Assembly (NCBI GenBank): GCA_017694565.1
Contig: JADIMR010000005.1
Coordinates: 1-45,419, forward strand
Length of the DNA stretch: 45,419 bases
Source of the DNA: Candidatus Enterocola intestinipullorum
GTDB lineage: Bacteria; Bacteroidota; Bacteroidia; Bacteroidales; Paludibacteraceae
Direction: 5' to 3'
The stretch's first letter is position 1. Each line of letters starts with the position of its first letter. The notes beneath the pieces were generated by a model. That model was not told where the DNA came from and did no database searches. It saw nothing but the letters and a program-made list of their open reading frames with translations. The translations under genes and the position numbers were made by a program. Positions 1 through 9,756 of the stretch are shown piece by piece.

Positions 1-2
1 AT

Positions 3-1718
3 TCATTATTGCTGCTTGCGGCCTTGTCCTTGGCTTCTTGTTCCGATTTCCTGAACAGGGAACCCGACGGCATTTACACGGAGAAAGACGTGAACACTCC
101 TGAAAATGTGGACAAATTGGTAATAGCCGCCTACGCCGATTTGGGCAACGACCATTATGATGCGCCGTTGAGTCTGTGGTGCTGGGGAAACGTGCGTTCC
201 GATGATGCTTATAAAGGCGGCAGGGACGAGAGCGACCAGCAGGAAACGCATTTTTACGAAACAGCCACCGACATACGCGACAACATGTCTTTGCCGGATG
301 CCTTGTGGTTCCGTTTGTACAAAGGTATTTCGCGTTGCAATACGGCTTTGCGGGCTTTGAATAACGTGAGCGAAAAAGAGTTCGAGTTGAAGAACCAGCG
401 CATAGGCGAAATGCACTTTTTACGCGGGCATTTCTACTTCATGCTTAAAGAGTTGTTCAAGCACGTGCCTTTCGTAGAAAGCGAAATTCCCGCAGAGTTC
501 AACGACGACTTGCGTTTATATGTGGGAAGTATCTCGAATGTGGAATACACCAACGACGAGCTTTGGCAGAAAATAGCGGACGATTTCAAAATAGCATACG
601 ACAATCTGCCGGAGAGCAAGGAAGACATCGGCCGCCCCGACAAGTATGCGGCAGCCGCATACTTGGCCAAGACCTATTTGTACAAGGCGTACCGCCAGGA
701 CGAACAGCACAATGTAATCGAAGTTAACGAGGCTGATTTGGAACAGGTTCTCACTTACACGCAATACGTGATGTCTTCGCCTTACGGTCTGGAATCGGAC
801 TATGCGCACAATTTCCTGCCAGGCGAATATGAAAACGGTCGAGAAGCCATTTTTTCGGTGCAGTTTTCTACCGGGGACGGCACAATGTTCGGCCGCCTGA
901 ATTTCTCGGACGTGCTCAATGCTTCGCAGGGCATAGGTGGGTCGGATTTCCATAAACCTTCCCAAAATTTGGTAAATGCTTTCAAAACGGAGAACGGCTT
1001 GCCCATGTTCGACACGTTCAACGACACAAACTACGGTTACAACGGCGGCAGCAATCCCTTGGATGATTTCCACAATGCCGAAGGCAAGGTGGACCCCCGC
1101 TTGTTCCATACCGTGGCCTTGCCGGGTTATCCTTACAAATACGATTACGAAACATACGAAACCGACTGGAACAGGAATATAGGCGTATACGGCATATATT
1201 CATCCCTCAAAGAGAACGTTTCGCCGGAAAGCGACAGTTTCGTACAGATGACCCCGTTCGTGGCAAATTCAAAAAACAGGATAGTTATCCGCTATGCCGA
1301 TGTCATGCTGATGAGGGCGGAAGCTCTTACGGAATTAGGCCGCGATTTGTCCGAGGCGTTGGACTTGGTGAACCAGATCCGCCGCAGGGCAGCCAACAGT
1401 ACGGCTTTCATAGAATACGCCGAAGACAAGATTGAGATAGCGGAATACGACGGCTCATACGCGACGCAGGACAAGATGAGGGAAGTGGTACGCTGGGAAA
1501 GACGCTTGGAGTTGGCGATGGAAGGCAGCCGCTTTTTCGACCTTACCCGCTGGGGAGTGGCGGCCGAAACCATGAACACATACTATGGCAGGGAGCAAAC
1601 TACAAGGCCTTACTTGCGAGGAGCCCATTTCGACAAGAACAAGGAAGAGTTCGTTCCTGTTCCCCAACAGCAAATATCATTCAGTAAAAACCTTTATCAA
1701 CAAAACTATGGCTACTAA
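3..1718 (+). CDS. SusD-like outer-membrane glycan-binding lipoprotein, 5' end missing
   Basis: SusD-family proteins sit on the outer surface as the lid of a SusC TonB-dependent transporter and bind the target glycan. The window opens inside the signal peptide; the lipobox LASC places the acylated Cys a few codons in, followed by the typical SDFLNREP start of the mature protein. Family hallmarks are the early helical block with ISRCNTALRAL, the central MLMRAEALTELGR TPR-like helix, and the C-terminal block with EVVRWERRLELAMEGSRFFDLTRWG. Length (about 570 residues) is normal for the family. The partner susC should lie just upstream, outside the window. The stop overlaps the next gene by 11 nt, so both are in one operon. 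Downstream GH32 enzymes and a fructokinase make fructan (levan or inulin) the likely substrate; that is inference from context. Confidence 0.95.
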   Translation, partial: SLLLLAALSLASCSDFLNREPDGIYTEKDVNTPENVDKLVIAAYADLGNDHYDAPLSLWCWGNVRSDDAYKGGRDESDQQETHFYETATDIRDNMSLPDALWFRLYKGISRCNTALRALNNVSEKEFELKNQRIGEMHFLRGHFYFMLKELFKHVPFVESEIPAEFNDDLRLYVGSISNVEYTNDELWQKIADDFKIAYDNLPESKEDIGRPDKYAAAAYLAKTYLYKAYRQDEQHNVIEVNEADLEQVLTYTQYVMSSPYGLESDYAHNFLPGEYENGREAIFSVQFSTGDGTMFGRLNFSDVLNASQGIGGSDFHKPSQNLVNAFKTENGLPMFDTFNDTNYGYNGGSNPLDDFHNAEGKVDPRLFHTVALPGYPYKYDYETYETDWNRNIGVYGIYSSLKENVSPESDSFVQMTPFVANSKNRIVIRYADVMLMRAEALTELGRDLSEALDLVNQIRRRAANSTAFIEYAEDKIEIAEYDGSYATQDKMREVVRWERRLELAMEGSRFFDLTRWGVAAETMNTYYGREQTTRPYLRGAHFDKNKEEFVPVPQQQISFSKNLYQQNYGY

Positions 1719-2814
1719 GATAAGATACGGAATATTCCTTTTGGTCTTGCCGCTTTTGTTTGCGGCATGTGAGCAGCCACGTGAAAGCATAGTGTTGCCC
1801 GCAGTGGAACTCGGAATCGAAACATTCTCGGTGAACGGGGTCGAAGCGGTTAAGGATTCTGTTCCCAACTGCCTGTATGTTACGATGCCGGCAGGGACGG
1901 ATCTTTCCGCGCTCGCTCCTGAAATAACAGTTTCCGAAGGGGCTACCGTGTCGCCTTCAAGCGGCGAAGTTGTCGATTTCAGCCATAAGACGGTAAATTA
2001 CCGTGTAAGTTACGGCAATGTTTATCGAGACTATACCGTGAAAATAATAAAGGAGACAGGAAGCAAAATCGGGTTCATCGGTTGGGAAGACGCGCCGTCG
2101 AGCACCAACGCGCAAATAGCATGGACATGGATGCAGCAACAGTATCAAGACAATGCGGAATATGTCCAGCTTTGGGATTTGCAGACCGGTGTCAAGGATA
2201 TTTACGATTACTGCATGTTGTGGTATTATACCGATGCGAGGGACGGGAATTGGGATTTGCCTTTCCGTGCGGAAGAACCTCCCATGACCGCGCTAATGAA
2301 AGAATACCTTGAAAACGGAGGAAATCTGTTGCTTACGGGATTTTCAACGCAGTGGGTCGAAATATTGGACATAGCCGCCGATGGCAAACCTGTTAATAAC
2401 CTCTACGGCCATGAGAACAAATCGTTGGCTGCCGCCGAAGGCCTTATGCCTGCCCAATCCAATCATCCGTTGTTCGCAGGATTGCAGGTTGATGGAAACG
2501 GTGTTATTCCTTTGATGGGGGCAGGGACGACGTTCAGCAACAACACCGCCGTGTGGTATCTCAAAGATTGGGGCGGCTACGACAACAGCCTCGCCGTTTG
2601 GCGCGATGAGACGGGAGGTATGGAGCTGGCCACCGATGTGGTGGACGGGGATGCCATACGAGTTACGGCTGCCGAGTTCGCGCCAAACGGCGAGCGTCGG
2701 GGCACGGTGTTGGCAATCGGTGCCGGCACATACGAATGGACGGAAAACGGCAACGCATACGAGAACAATATCAAACAACTTACCATTAACGCCATAGAAT
2801 ACTTACGGAAATGA
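1708..2814 (+). CDS. DUF4960-type surface levan/fructan-binding lipoprotein
   Basis: A 368-residue lipoprotein with lipobox FAAC (Cys21). I start it at the ATG at 1708 because the signal peptide MATKIRYGIFLLVLPLLFA begins there; the longer open frame upstream lies inside susD. After the Cys comes a short beta-sandwich region (about residues 30-115, with TVSEGATVSPSSGEVVDFS, a pattern of Bacteroidota Ig-like domains), then a larger C-terminal domain (about 120-368) with GFIGWEDAPSS and LLTGFSTQWVEIL. From memory, this matches the DUF4960 architecture of BT1761, the levan-binding protein of the B. thetaiotaomicron levan locus. Position directly after susD and before a GH32 lipoprotein is the same as there. 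Role inferred: capture of fructan at the cell surface. Confidence 0.8.
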   Translation: MATKIRYGIFLLVLPLLFAACEQPRESIVLPAVELGIETFSVNGVEAVKDSVPNCLYVTMPAGTDLSALAPEITVSEGATVSPSSGEVVDFSHKTVNYRVSYGNVYRDYTVKIIKETGSKIGFIGWEDAPSSTNAQIAWTWMQQQYQDNAEYVQLWDLQTGVKDIYDYCMLWYYTDARDGNWDLPFRAEEPPMTALMKEYLENGGNLLLTGFSTQWVEILDIAADGKPVNNLYGHENKSLAAAEGLMPAQSNHPLFAGLQVDGNGVIPLMGAGTTFSNNTAVWYLKDWGGYDNSLAVWRDETGGMELATDVVDGDAIRVTAAEFAPNGERRGTVLAIGAGTYEWTENGNAYENNIKQLTINAIEYLRK

Positions 2815-4373
2815 AAACGATGTTCAAATATAATGTAATGGCCGCCGCCTTGCTGCTTTCGCTCAATGTGGCGTGCGAAGATCCATACGGTCCCGAACCT
2901 CCCGGAACGGGCGAAGGCGGGGTGCAGGATGCCGCCGCGACTTTGGTTACCATTGACGAGAACGGCGCATACGAAACTTTCTTCAAACCGCAGATTGGCT
3001 GGACGGGAGACGTGATGCCGTTTTACGACGAGGCAAGCGGCACCTACCATTTGTTCTATTTGCAGGATTGGCGGCAGAGCGGTCCGATACACCCGATATG
3101 GCAGGTGGAAACGAAAGATTTTGCCACGTATGCGAATAATGCCGCCGCTGTTACGAACGGGGTGGCCGGCGAGCAGGACGAGGCGATAGGAACAGGTTCG
3201 GTAATCAAAGGAAACGATGGCAAATACTATTGTTTCTACACGGGCGAGCGATCGACAAATTATGTCGACGGCACACCGAGGCAGGCTGTCCTGCGTGCAT
3301 CGTCTTCCGATTTGAAGACCTGGCACAAGGACCGCGATTTCAAGATGATTTCCGCTTCGCCCGATTACAATTACAGAGAGTTCCGCGATCCTTGCGTGAT
3401 TTGGGACGAAGACAAGCAAGTGTACCGCATGTTCGTGGCATCGGATTACAAAGGCTACACTTCCAAAGCGATAGCGCATTATATTTCTGCTGATTTGACA
3501 AATTGGACGTTGCAAGCCAAGCCGTTGTACGAAAACTATGAGACTTTTACCGAATGCCCCGACGTATTTAAAATCGGTGATTACTGGTACATAGTATATT
3601 CTTCCATTGTCGACCCCCGTACCGTCAGATACGTTTACAAAAGCGGGTCGTTGGACGACGATACGCCTTGGAGTACGCCCGTCGCATTGGAAGGCAAGAT
3701 GTATTATGCGGCGAAAACAGCTCCCGCGCAGGATGGCGGACGCTACCTTGCCGGTTGGTGCATGACGCTCGAAGGCACATTCGACAGCAGCGGCTGGGGA
3801 GGCAGCATGGTGGTTCACAAACTGTCGCAAAAGCCTGGCACTGCCGAACTGCAATTGACAGTTCCCGAGGCGGTAAGTGCGAAATTCTCCACTCCCGTGG
3901 CTTTGGAAGCAGTGGACCAATATGGTGATGCATCCCAAAACGGCAGCAATTATACCCTTCGTGAAGGCAGCCGCGTGCGTTTCGCACGCTTGCATTCTCC
4001 GGCTAAGATTTCCGTGAAACTGCACAGGAACAGCGACGAGTTCATTGCCGGCTTCTCGTTCGCGGCAGCCGACGAGGCCGATACGCAAAACAAGATAATC
4101 ATGTTGATGGAACCGTCCGCATCCAAGTTCGATTTGGTATACGACCAACAAGGGGCGGCGAACACGCAAATGAATTATCTAAGTTTGTGGGCCTTGCAGG
4201 ATGCCAGCGAATTTGACGTGGAGATTCTTATTGAAAAGTCCGTGGTGGTCGTTTATATCAACGACATGTTGGTAATGTCCAACCGTATTTATCAGACAGA
4301 CGGCAATCCGTGGACCATATTCTGCGACAAGGGCGAGGCAGGATTTTCGGATTTGAGCATACACACATATTGA
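2811..4373 (+). CDS. GH32 surface endo-fructanase (levanase-like) lipoprotein
   Basis: A 520-residue lipoprotein (Cys22, NVAC) of glycoside hydrolase family 32, a retaining five-bladed beta-propeller that hydrolyses beta-fructosyl links. The catalytic triad is visible: nucleophile Asp67 in GWTGDVMPF (a variant of the usual NDPNG), Asp193 in FRDPC as transition-state stabiliser, and Glu248 in the ECPD motif as acid/base. The C-terminal third is a beta-sandwich. The variant nucleophile block and the lipid anchor resemble BT1760, the surface endo-levanase of the levan locus, so an endo-acting surface enzyme is the best guess. Its ATG overlaps the preceding stop (ATGA). It would cut polymer into oligosaccharides for import through SusCD. 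Confidence 0.9.
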   Translation: MKTMFKYNVMAAALLLSLNVACEDPYGPEPPGTGEGGVQDAAATLVTIDENGAYETFFKPQIGWTGDVMPFYDEASGTYHLFYLQDWRQSGPIHPIWQVETKDFATYANNAAAVTNGVAGEQDEAIGTGSVIKGNDGKYYCFYTGERSTNYVDGTPRQAVLRASSSDLKTWHKDRDFKMISASPDYNYREFRDPCVIWDEDKQVYRMFVASDYKGYTSKAIAHYISADLTNWTLQAKPLYENYETFTECPDVFKIGDYWYIVYSSIVDPRTVRYVYKSGSLDDDTPWSTPVALEGKMYYAAKTAPAQDGGRYLAGWCMTLEGTFDSSGWGGSMVVHKLSQKPGTAELQLTVPEAVSAKFSTPVALEAVDQYGDASQNGSNYTLREGSRVRFARLHSPAKISVKLHRNSDEFIAGFSFAAADEADTQNKIIMLMEPSASKFDLVYDQQGAANTQMNYLSLWALQDASEFDVEILIEKSVVVVYINDMLVMSNRIYQTDGNPWTIFCDKGEAGFSDLSIHTY

Positions 4374-4471
4374 TGGCGCGGATGTTATAATCCATGAGCG
4401 ATTTGTTACAGCGCACCGGCATGATAATTGACATCTTTGCATAAGATTAACCTTTAAAATCAATACCGGCT

Positions 4472-6127
4472 ATGAAAAAGTCATTTTTGACATTTTGTTT
4501 ATTCGCTGCATGTATGCCGCTTTTTGCAGCCGCGCTTTTGCAGCCCGGCAACGAATTCAACGTGTTGCGTTTTGTGGCGGAAAAGAACTTCATGCTCCTG
4601 CCCGTACAAGACACGGCTCCCGAGGCGGATGTGTACGTGGTTTACGCCAACGGGCAGCAGGGAGAAAGGATGAAAGTGCGGTTGGCACGCGAAAGGGTGG
4701 AATACTACGTGCCATTCGATATCAAAGCCTACAAGGGACGCGAAATCAGCGTTTGCATGACTCCCGTACCCGAAGGCATGGTATGTTGGGACAGCATCCG
4801 TTTTGCGGACGAGTTCGAACCACTGCCTTGCAAATATCGTCCGTCAGGACATTTCGTGCCTCCTTACGGATGGATAAACGACCCGAACGGCATGATTTAC
4901 CGTAACGGGGAATATCATCTGTTTTACCAATACAACCCTTACGGATGCACATGGGGAAACATGCACTGGGGGCATGCCGTTTCGACAAATCTCACGGATT
5001 GGGAACATTTGCCCGTCGCCTTGGCTCCCGATGCGTGGGGCGGGATATTCAGCGGCAGTTGCGTCCAGAAACAAGATACCGTTTTCGCGTTTTACACCTC
5101 GGCGGGGGCAAGGCAGACCCAAAGCATGGCATACAGCACCGATGACGGCAGGACATTTACGAAATATGCCGGCAATCCGGTGATATTTTCAAACGTGCCC
5201 GATTTCCGCGACCCGAAATTGATATGGTACGCACCTGATTCCGTTTGGATAATGGTCCTTGCAGCAGGGCAGCAGATGGATTTTTACAAGTCGGGAAATT
5301 TGAGGCAGTGGGAATACCTGAGTTCGTTCGGTAAAGGTTACGGCTGCCATGACGGGGTCTGGGAATGCCCCGACTTGCTATGCTTCAACGCGGGCGGGAA
5401 AAACGAAAAATGGGTTTTGTTCTGCAACATCAACCCCGGCGGCCCGGCTGGAGGTTCGGCGACCCAATATTTCACCGGCAGTTTCAACGGACGCGAATTT
5501 GCCTGCGATTCCGATTCGTCCGTTACCAAGTGGTTGGATTACGGCAAGGACCATTATGCCGCCGTTACATTTACCGATGCCCCCGATGACAGGAAGATTT
5601 CCATGGCATGGATGAACAACTGGCAATATGCCCCGCTCGTGCCGGCAACACATTACCGCAGTGCAATGACGCTTCCGCGCGATTTGCAACTTTTCCGTCA
5701 TAAGGGCGGATATTACCTTTCTTCGTTGCCGTCAAAGGAAGTGCAGGATTTGCCGCACTATGAGATTTCCATAACCGTCCCGAAGAAATCGAAAGCCGGA
5801 CTCGAATTGAAATTTTCCAACGCGGCAGGCGAATATGTTACAATCACTTACGACTTTGCAGCCGATACAGTGGTAATGGACCGTGCACACAGCGGTATAA
5901 CCGGGTTCAGCGATGATTTCCCTGTCCCGACTGCCGCGCCGTTATTGGACGAAAGCGGACGCTACAAGCTGTCGGTCTATCTTTCCGCATCCTCGGTGGA
6001 AGCATTCGGCGGTACATGGTGCATGACAAATAACGTGTACCCGTCAGCTCCCTACGACACGTTCACATATACAGCCACCGACAAATCGGTCAAAGTGGAA
6101 TATGAACTTAAATCAAATACGAAATAA
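4472..6127 (+). CDS. GH32 exo-fructosidase (levanase/invertase family)
   Basis: A 551-residue exported GH32 enzyme. Residues 20-115 form an N-terminal beta-rich extension (DUF4980-like by recollection). The propeller follows with a fully canonical triad: Asp137 in WINDPNG, Asp247 in FRDP and Glu298 in ECP. The C-terminal beta-sandwich includes the common SVEAFGG segment. The N-terminus has a signal peptide; cleavage could be by signal peptidase I after the LFAAA segment, but FAAC at residue 14 could also act as a lipobox, so location (periplasmic or lipid-anchored) is unsettled. In the comparable levan locus this slot is a periplasmic exo-fructosidase that releases fructose. The 98-nt gap before it is the longest among the locus enzymes, with only a weak -7-like CATCTTTG at 4432. 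Confidence 0.93.
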   Translation: MKKSFLTFCLFAACMPLFAAALLQPGNEFNVLRFVAEKNFMLLPVQDTAPEADVYVVYANGQQGERMKVRLARERVEYYVPFDIKAYKGREISVCMTPVPEGMVCWDSIRFADEFEPLPCKYRPSGHFVPPYGWINDPNGMIYRNGEYHLFYQYNPYGCTWGNMHWGHAVSTNLTDWEHLPVALAPDAWGGIFSGSCVQKQDTVFAFYTSAGARQTQSMAYSTDDGRTFTKYAGNPVIFSNVPDFRDPKLIWYAPDSVWIMVLAAGQQMDFYKSGNLRQWEYLSSFGKGYGCHDGVWECPDLLCFNAGGKNEKWVLFCNINPGGPAGGSATQYFTGSFNGREFACDSDSSVTKWLDYGKDHYAAVTFTDAPDDRKISMAWMNNWQYAPLVPATHYRSAMTLPRDLQLFRHKGGYYLSSLPSKEVQDLPHYEISITVPKKSKAGLELKFSNAAGEYVTITYDFAADTVVMDRAHSGITGFSDDFPVPTAAPLLDESGRYKLSVYLSASSVEAFGGTWCMTNNVYPSAPYDTFTYTATDKSVKVEYELKSNTK

Positions 6128-6128
6128 A

Positions 6129-7265
6129 ATGGATTACAAAAAACTAATACCTGTATTCTTGTGTTTCTTCGTAATGGGTTTCGTGGACCTTACGGGAGCT
6201 GCCACCAATTTCATAAAGGCCGATTTGCAGTTGTCGGACACCATGGCCAATATAATACCTTCAATGGTATTCTTCTGGTTTTTGATTTTTTCCATACCGT
6301 CAAGTTTGTTGATGAACAAGATAGGCAGGAAGAAAACCGTTTTGGTGAGCCTTGCCGTTACTTTTGTTTCCTTGATATTGCCGCTTTTGGGCAATAGCTA
6401 CTGGCTCATGCTGACGGCATTCGCCCTTTTGGGCATAGGCAACACCATAATGCAGACATCGCTTAATCCGCTCGTGTCGAACATTATTTCAGGCAACCGC
6501 TTAGCAAGTTCGCTCACCCTCGGGCAATTCGTAAAGGCGATAGCCTCTTTCGTGGCTCCGATAATCGCGTCGTGGGGAGCGGTTACTTTCTTTGGCTGGA
6601 AAATGTTGTTTCCCATATTTGCCGTTATAAACATATTGGCATTCATTGCCTTGTATTCCACATCCATCCATGAGGAGCCTGTCGCAAAACCCGCAGGATT
6701 CGCCGGATGTGTCGGGTTATTGGGAAAACTCCCCGTATTGTTGCTGTTCCTCGGCATAATGTGCCATGTGGGAGTCGATGTGGGGACGAACGTCGCCGCT
6801 CCGAAATTGCTGATTGAAAGGGCCGGCATGACAGTCGAGGATGCCGCGTTCGCTTCGAGCGTGTACTTCTTGTTCCGTACTTTGGGCTGTTTGTCGGGTT
6901 CTTTCCTGCTTGCCCGTTTTTCGGCGCGCAACTTCTTCATGGTAAGCGTACTGATGATGGTTGCGGGCATGTCGGGGTTGTTTTTCGTGTCCGACGTAAT
7001 GGCCATGTATGTCTGCATTGCCCTTATCGGTTTTGGAAACTCCAATGTGTTCTCCATTATCTTCGCGCAGGCCTTGAACACTGTTCCGGATAATAAAAAC
7101 GAGGTTTCCGGCTTGATGATCATGGGTTTGTTCGGCGGAACCTTGTTCCCGCTCTGCATGGGCTTGGCTTCCGATGCAATGGCCACACAGACCGGTTCGG
7201 TCATGGTCATGATGATAGGAGTTGTTTATTTGTTATTGTTGACCTTTAAAATCAAACATCAATGA
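6129..7265 (+). CDS. MFS sugar importer (fructose transporter, FHS-like)
   Basis: A 378-residue inner-membrane major facilitator protein with about 12 hydrophobic segments. I chose the ATG at 6129, one base after the upstream stop; a longer frame from 6102 lies inside the GH32 gene and would put a charged stretch before the first membrane helix. Sequence near the N-terminus (MGFVDLTGAATNFIKADL) and the motif NKIGRKKTVL between helices 2 and 3 fit the MFS. It sits between exo-fructosidase and fructokinase and overlaps the latter by ATGA, so fructose (or short fructo-oligosaccharide) uptake across the inner membrane is the likely job; BT1758 occupies the same place in the levan locus. Substrate is inferred from context only. 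Confidence 0.88.
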   Translation: MDYKKLIPVFLCFFVMGFVDLTGAATNFIKADLQLSDTMANIIPSMVFFWFLIFSIPSSLLMNKIGRKKTVLVSLAVTFVSLILPLLGNSYWLMLTAFALLGIGNTIMQTSLNPLVSNIISGNRLASSLTLGQFVKAIASFVAPIIASWGAVTFFGWKMLFPIFAVINILAFIALYSTSIHEEPVAKPAGFAGCVGLLGKLPVLLLFLGIMCHVGVDVGTNVAAPKLLIERAGMTVEDAAFASSVYFLFRTLGCLSGSFLLARFSARNFFMVSVLMMVAGMSGLFFVSDVMAMYVCIALIGFGNSNVFSIIFAQALNTVPDNKNEVSGLMIMGLFGGTLFPLCMGLASDAMATQTGSVMVMMIGVVYLLLLTFKIKHQ

Positions 7266-8119
7266 AAACAGTCATAGGATTAGGAGAAGTGCTGTGGGAC
7301 ATGTTGCCCGCAGGCAGGCAGTTGGGAGGCGCTCCGTCCAACTTCGCGTATCACGTTTCACAGTCGGGGTGTAAAGGCGTTGTCGTCAGTGCTGTCGGCA
7401 ACGATGATTTGGGAAACGACATAATTTCGATGTTGGAAGAAAAAAAACTGCAAAGTTGTCTTGCCCGCGTTGACAAACCCACAGGCATAGTCAGCGTGGA
7501 ACTTTCGGAAGACAAAATACCCGTCTACGACATAAAACGCGATGTAGCATGGGATTATATCCCTTTCACGGACGAATTGCGTGATTTGGCGCGAAATGCG
7601 GACGCTGTCTGTTTCGGTACATTGGCGCAGCGCGGTCCCGTGTCGCGAAAGACAATCCGCAGCTTCATATCTTCGATGCCGGTCGATTCGTTGAAGGTTT
7701 TCGACATAAACCTGCGCGGTGATTTTTATGACGCGCAAACCATAATGGAATCGTTGTTGTTATCGAACATATTGAAAATAAACGACGAAGAAATAGTTAC
7801 CGTAGGCAATCTTTTCGGATATGAAACCAATGAATTGCCCGAAATAGCAACACGGCTGTTGGTCGAGTATAAATTGCAGAACGTGATTCTTACTTGCGGC
7901 GCGCATGGAAGCTATGTGTTCGGAAAAGACGAAGTATTGTTCCAACCCACCCCGAAAGTGGAGGTCGTTGATACGGTAGGTGCCGGAGATACTTTTACGG
8001 CTGTTTTCGTGGCTTCGCTTTTGCAGGGCAAACCTCTTTCCGAGGCTCATTCCGACGCGGTCAGGCGTTCGGCATATATTTGTACCAAGCCCGGGGCAAT
8101 GCACCCGTATGATGAGTAA
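7262..8119 (+). CDS. Fructokinase, PfkB/ribokinase family
   Basis: A 285-residue cytoplasmic sugar kinase, normal family length. It shows the PfkB N-terminal block GLGEVLWDMLP followed by the substrate-binding GGAPSNFAYH, and the C-terminal signature DTVGAGDTFTAVF with the GAGD anion hole and catalytic base Asp243. It would phosphorylate fructose released from the polymer to fructose 6-phosphate. The start overlaps the stop of the transporter gene, so the two are translationally coupled. It is the last gene with a counterpart in the classical levan locus; the sensor-regulator of such loci is not in the window. Confidence 0.92.
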   Translation: MKTVIGLGEVLWDMLPAGRQLGGAPSNFAYHVSQSGCKGVVVSAVGNDDLGNDIISMLEEKKLQSCLARVDKPTGIVSVELSEDKIPVYDIKRDVAWDYIPFTDELRDLARNADAVCFGTLAQRGPVSRKTIRSFISSMPVDSLKVFDINLRGDFYDAQTIMESLLLSNILKINDEEIVTVGNLFGYETNELPEIATRLLVEYKLQNVILTCGAHGSYVFGKDEVLFQPTPKVEVVDTVGAGDTFTAVFVASLLQGKPLSEAHSDAVRRSAYICTKPGAMHPYDE

Positions 8120-8162
8120 ATCAGGTTTCATGCAATTAACAGGTATGACAATATTTGGCAAA

Positions 8163-9668
8163 ATGGAAAAATTATTGGTTTTTGTCGTATCATTATGTTT
8201 TTGCATGACTGTCCGTGCTGAATATAATGCAACAGCCGTCATTTATGACGGCAATGGGCAGCGGAGCAACTATTGGGCCAATACCGGCGGGGCGCAGGAC
8301 GAACCGCTTGTCGAAAAGCCCATGTTGCCCGAAAAAAACGAAGTACCTTACACAACGAACGCCAAATATTTGGAAATGAAGCGCGTGCAGGAAAGAGGGC
8401 GCGAATGGCATGGCATAGGCTTCGATCTTTCGGGATTGAACACTACCCTTTCGGCGGGCAACCAGATAGCCATGTGGGTGAAGAAAGACAAGGCGGAAAA
8501 CGTGCAATTGGAGCTTCAATTCACCGACGGCACATCTGCCGTGTACTCGGATTTGCAGTGGGTAGCCCCGGAGGACGGTTGGAAATACCTCGTTTTCGAC
8601 TTTTCAGGACAAAGCGGGGATATTCAAGGCAAACAACTTGGCAACATGTTCGTGCAAGTCCACACCGGCGGCAATGACAGACAAACGGCCACAATCTCGG
8701 TTACAGGAATAGTGAAGGGGTTCGACTTGAACGACCGTCCCGCACCGCCGTCAAGTACTGTTCCCGTCATAAGTGTCGAGGCGGCAGGGGCTCAAGAGTT
8801 TGCTATGACAGAAACCCAGCCCGGAATATTCTTCTGGATGGGCAGTATGGAAGCGGGCGAGTTGCATATAACAATGTCGGGAGAGAGGCTTGTTGCCGGA
8901 AGCCCGCACAGGTATAATCCACAAAACAAACCCGATGTCATTCAACTCGTATCTTCCGGCGCAACAGGCGGAGCAGCAGTAAAATTCGGCGAAAAGACGG
9001 ATGTCATGGTTACCCTCGATTGTTCAATCGAGAATGAAACGAGGCTGATTTTGAATCCATATCCTGAAACCCTGTATATCATAGGAGACGGAATCAGTTC
9101 CATGGAAGACTTGATACCTTTTGTGGATAACGGCAACGGGCAGTTCGTGGTGGCGAGATATTTGCCGGCCGGATATAATTTCAAAATATCCACGGGACAG
9201 TTGTCGGAATGGGAGCCGAGCTTTGTTTCCGTATCCGTGAACGAAAGCTGTGAAAATGCCTACCAATTTTCGCAATCCGACTTGGGGCGAGCTTGCAAAC
9301 TGGCATACAGGAACAGTTACGACATAGAAGGGGAGTATGCCGACCCGGTCAAGGATATATGGTTCGAAACTCCCGATATGTCCTTGTCAGGCGGCGCGGA
9401 AGGAGTAACTTACAAAATATCGGTGGATTTCTCCCGTGCTTATCCTTATATATTGGTTGAGGAAACATCCGCGATGTCAGTTCGTGTCCAAGACAAGCGC
9501 GTAATAATCGAAAACGCCATAGGCGAATACAAGATACAAGGATTGTCCGATGGCGAATATCATGAGGGAATTATACCCGTTGGCGGAACTGTTGACGAAC
9601 TTGTGAATTGCAATGGCATATACCTTGTGGAAGCCAACGGGCAAAGCAAGCGTGTTTTGGTGTATTGA
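8163..9668 (+). CDS. Secreted multidomain protein with SusE/F-like module and T9SS-type C-terminus
   Basis: A 501-residue exported protein of unknown function. I start at ATG 8163 because a signal peptide (MEKLLVFVVSLCFCMTVRA) begins there; an ATG at 8145 in frame is possible. Residues 20-190 are a beta-rich domain shared with the next gene (VIYDGNG, HGI.FDLSGL, AMWVKKD, GWKY, HTGG, VTGIVKGFDLND). Residues 200-420 look like beta-sandwich modules; TLYIIGDG near residue 303 and LPAGYNFKIS resemble SusE/SusF-type starch-binding repeats. The last 65 residues (from VRVQDKRVIIENA to GIYLVEANGQSKRVLVY) fit a T9SS type A sorting domain. It lies 43 nt after the fructokinase and is probably co-transcribed. 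Glycan binding is an inference; no catalytic motif is seen. Confidence 0.75.
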   Translation: MEKLLVFVVSLCFCMTVRAEYNATAVIYDGNGQRSNYWANTGGAQDEPLVEKPMLPEKNEVPYTTNAKYLEMKRVQERGREWHGIGFDLSGLNTTLSAGNQIAMWVKKDKAENVQLELQFTDGTSAVYSDLQWVAPEDGWKYLVFDFSGQSGDIQGKQLGNMFVQVHTGGNDRQTATISVTGIVKGFDLNDRPAPPSSTVPVISVEAAGAQEFAMTETQPGIFFWMGSMEAGELHITMSGERLVAGSPHRYNPQNKPDVIQLVSSGATGGAAVKFGEKTDVMVTLDCSIENETRLILNPYPETLYIIGDGISSMEDLIPFVDNGNGQFVVARYLPAGYNFKISTGQLSEWEPSFVSVSVNESCENAYQFSQSDLGRACKLAYRNSYDIEGEYADPVKDIWFETPDMSLSGGAEGVTYKISVDFSRAYPYILVEETSAMSVRVQDKRVIIENAIGEYKIQGLSDGEYHEGIIPVGGTVDELVNCNGIYLVEANGQSKRVLVY

Positions 9669-9756
9669 TACAAAATTGCAACGAAATGAAACATTTGTGA
9701 TATCCGATTAAAAAGCGAAAATTTAAGTTTGCAGCATATTAACCTTTTTAAATATT

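Noticed and set aside
2577-4169. 530-codon open frame on the minus strand
   Set aside because: It lies opposite the DUF4960 and GH32 genes, which have clear motifs, and its translation shows no recognisable domain; it is a shadow of codon bias.
6102-6128. Upstream start for the MFS transporter
   Set aside because: It lies inside the GH32 gene; the ATG at 6129 gives the usual short cytoplasmic N-terminus before helix 1.
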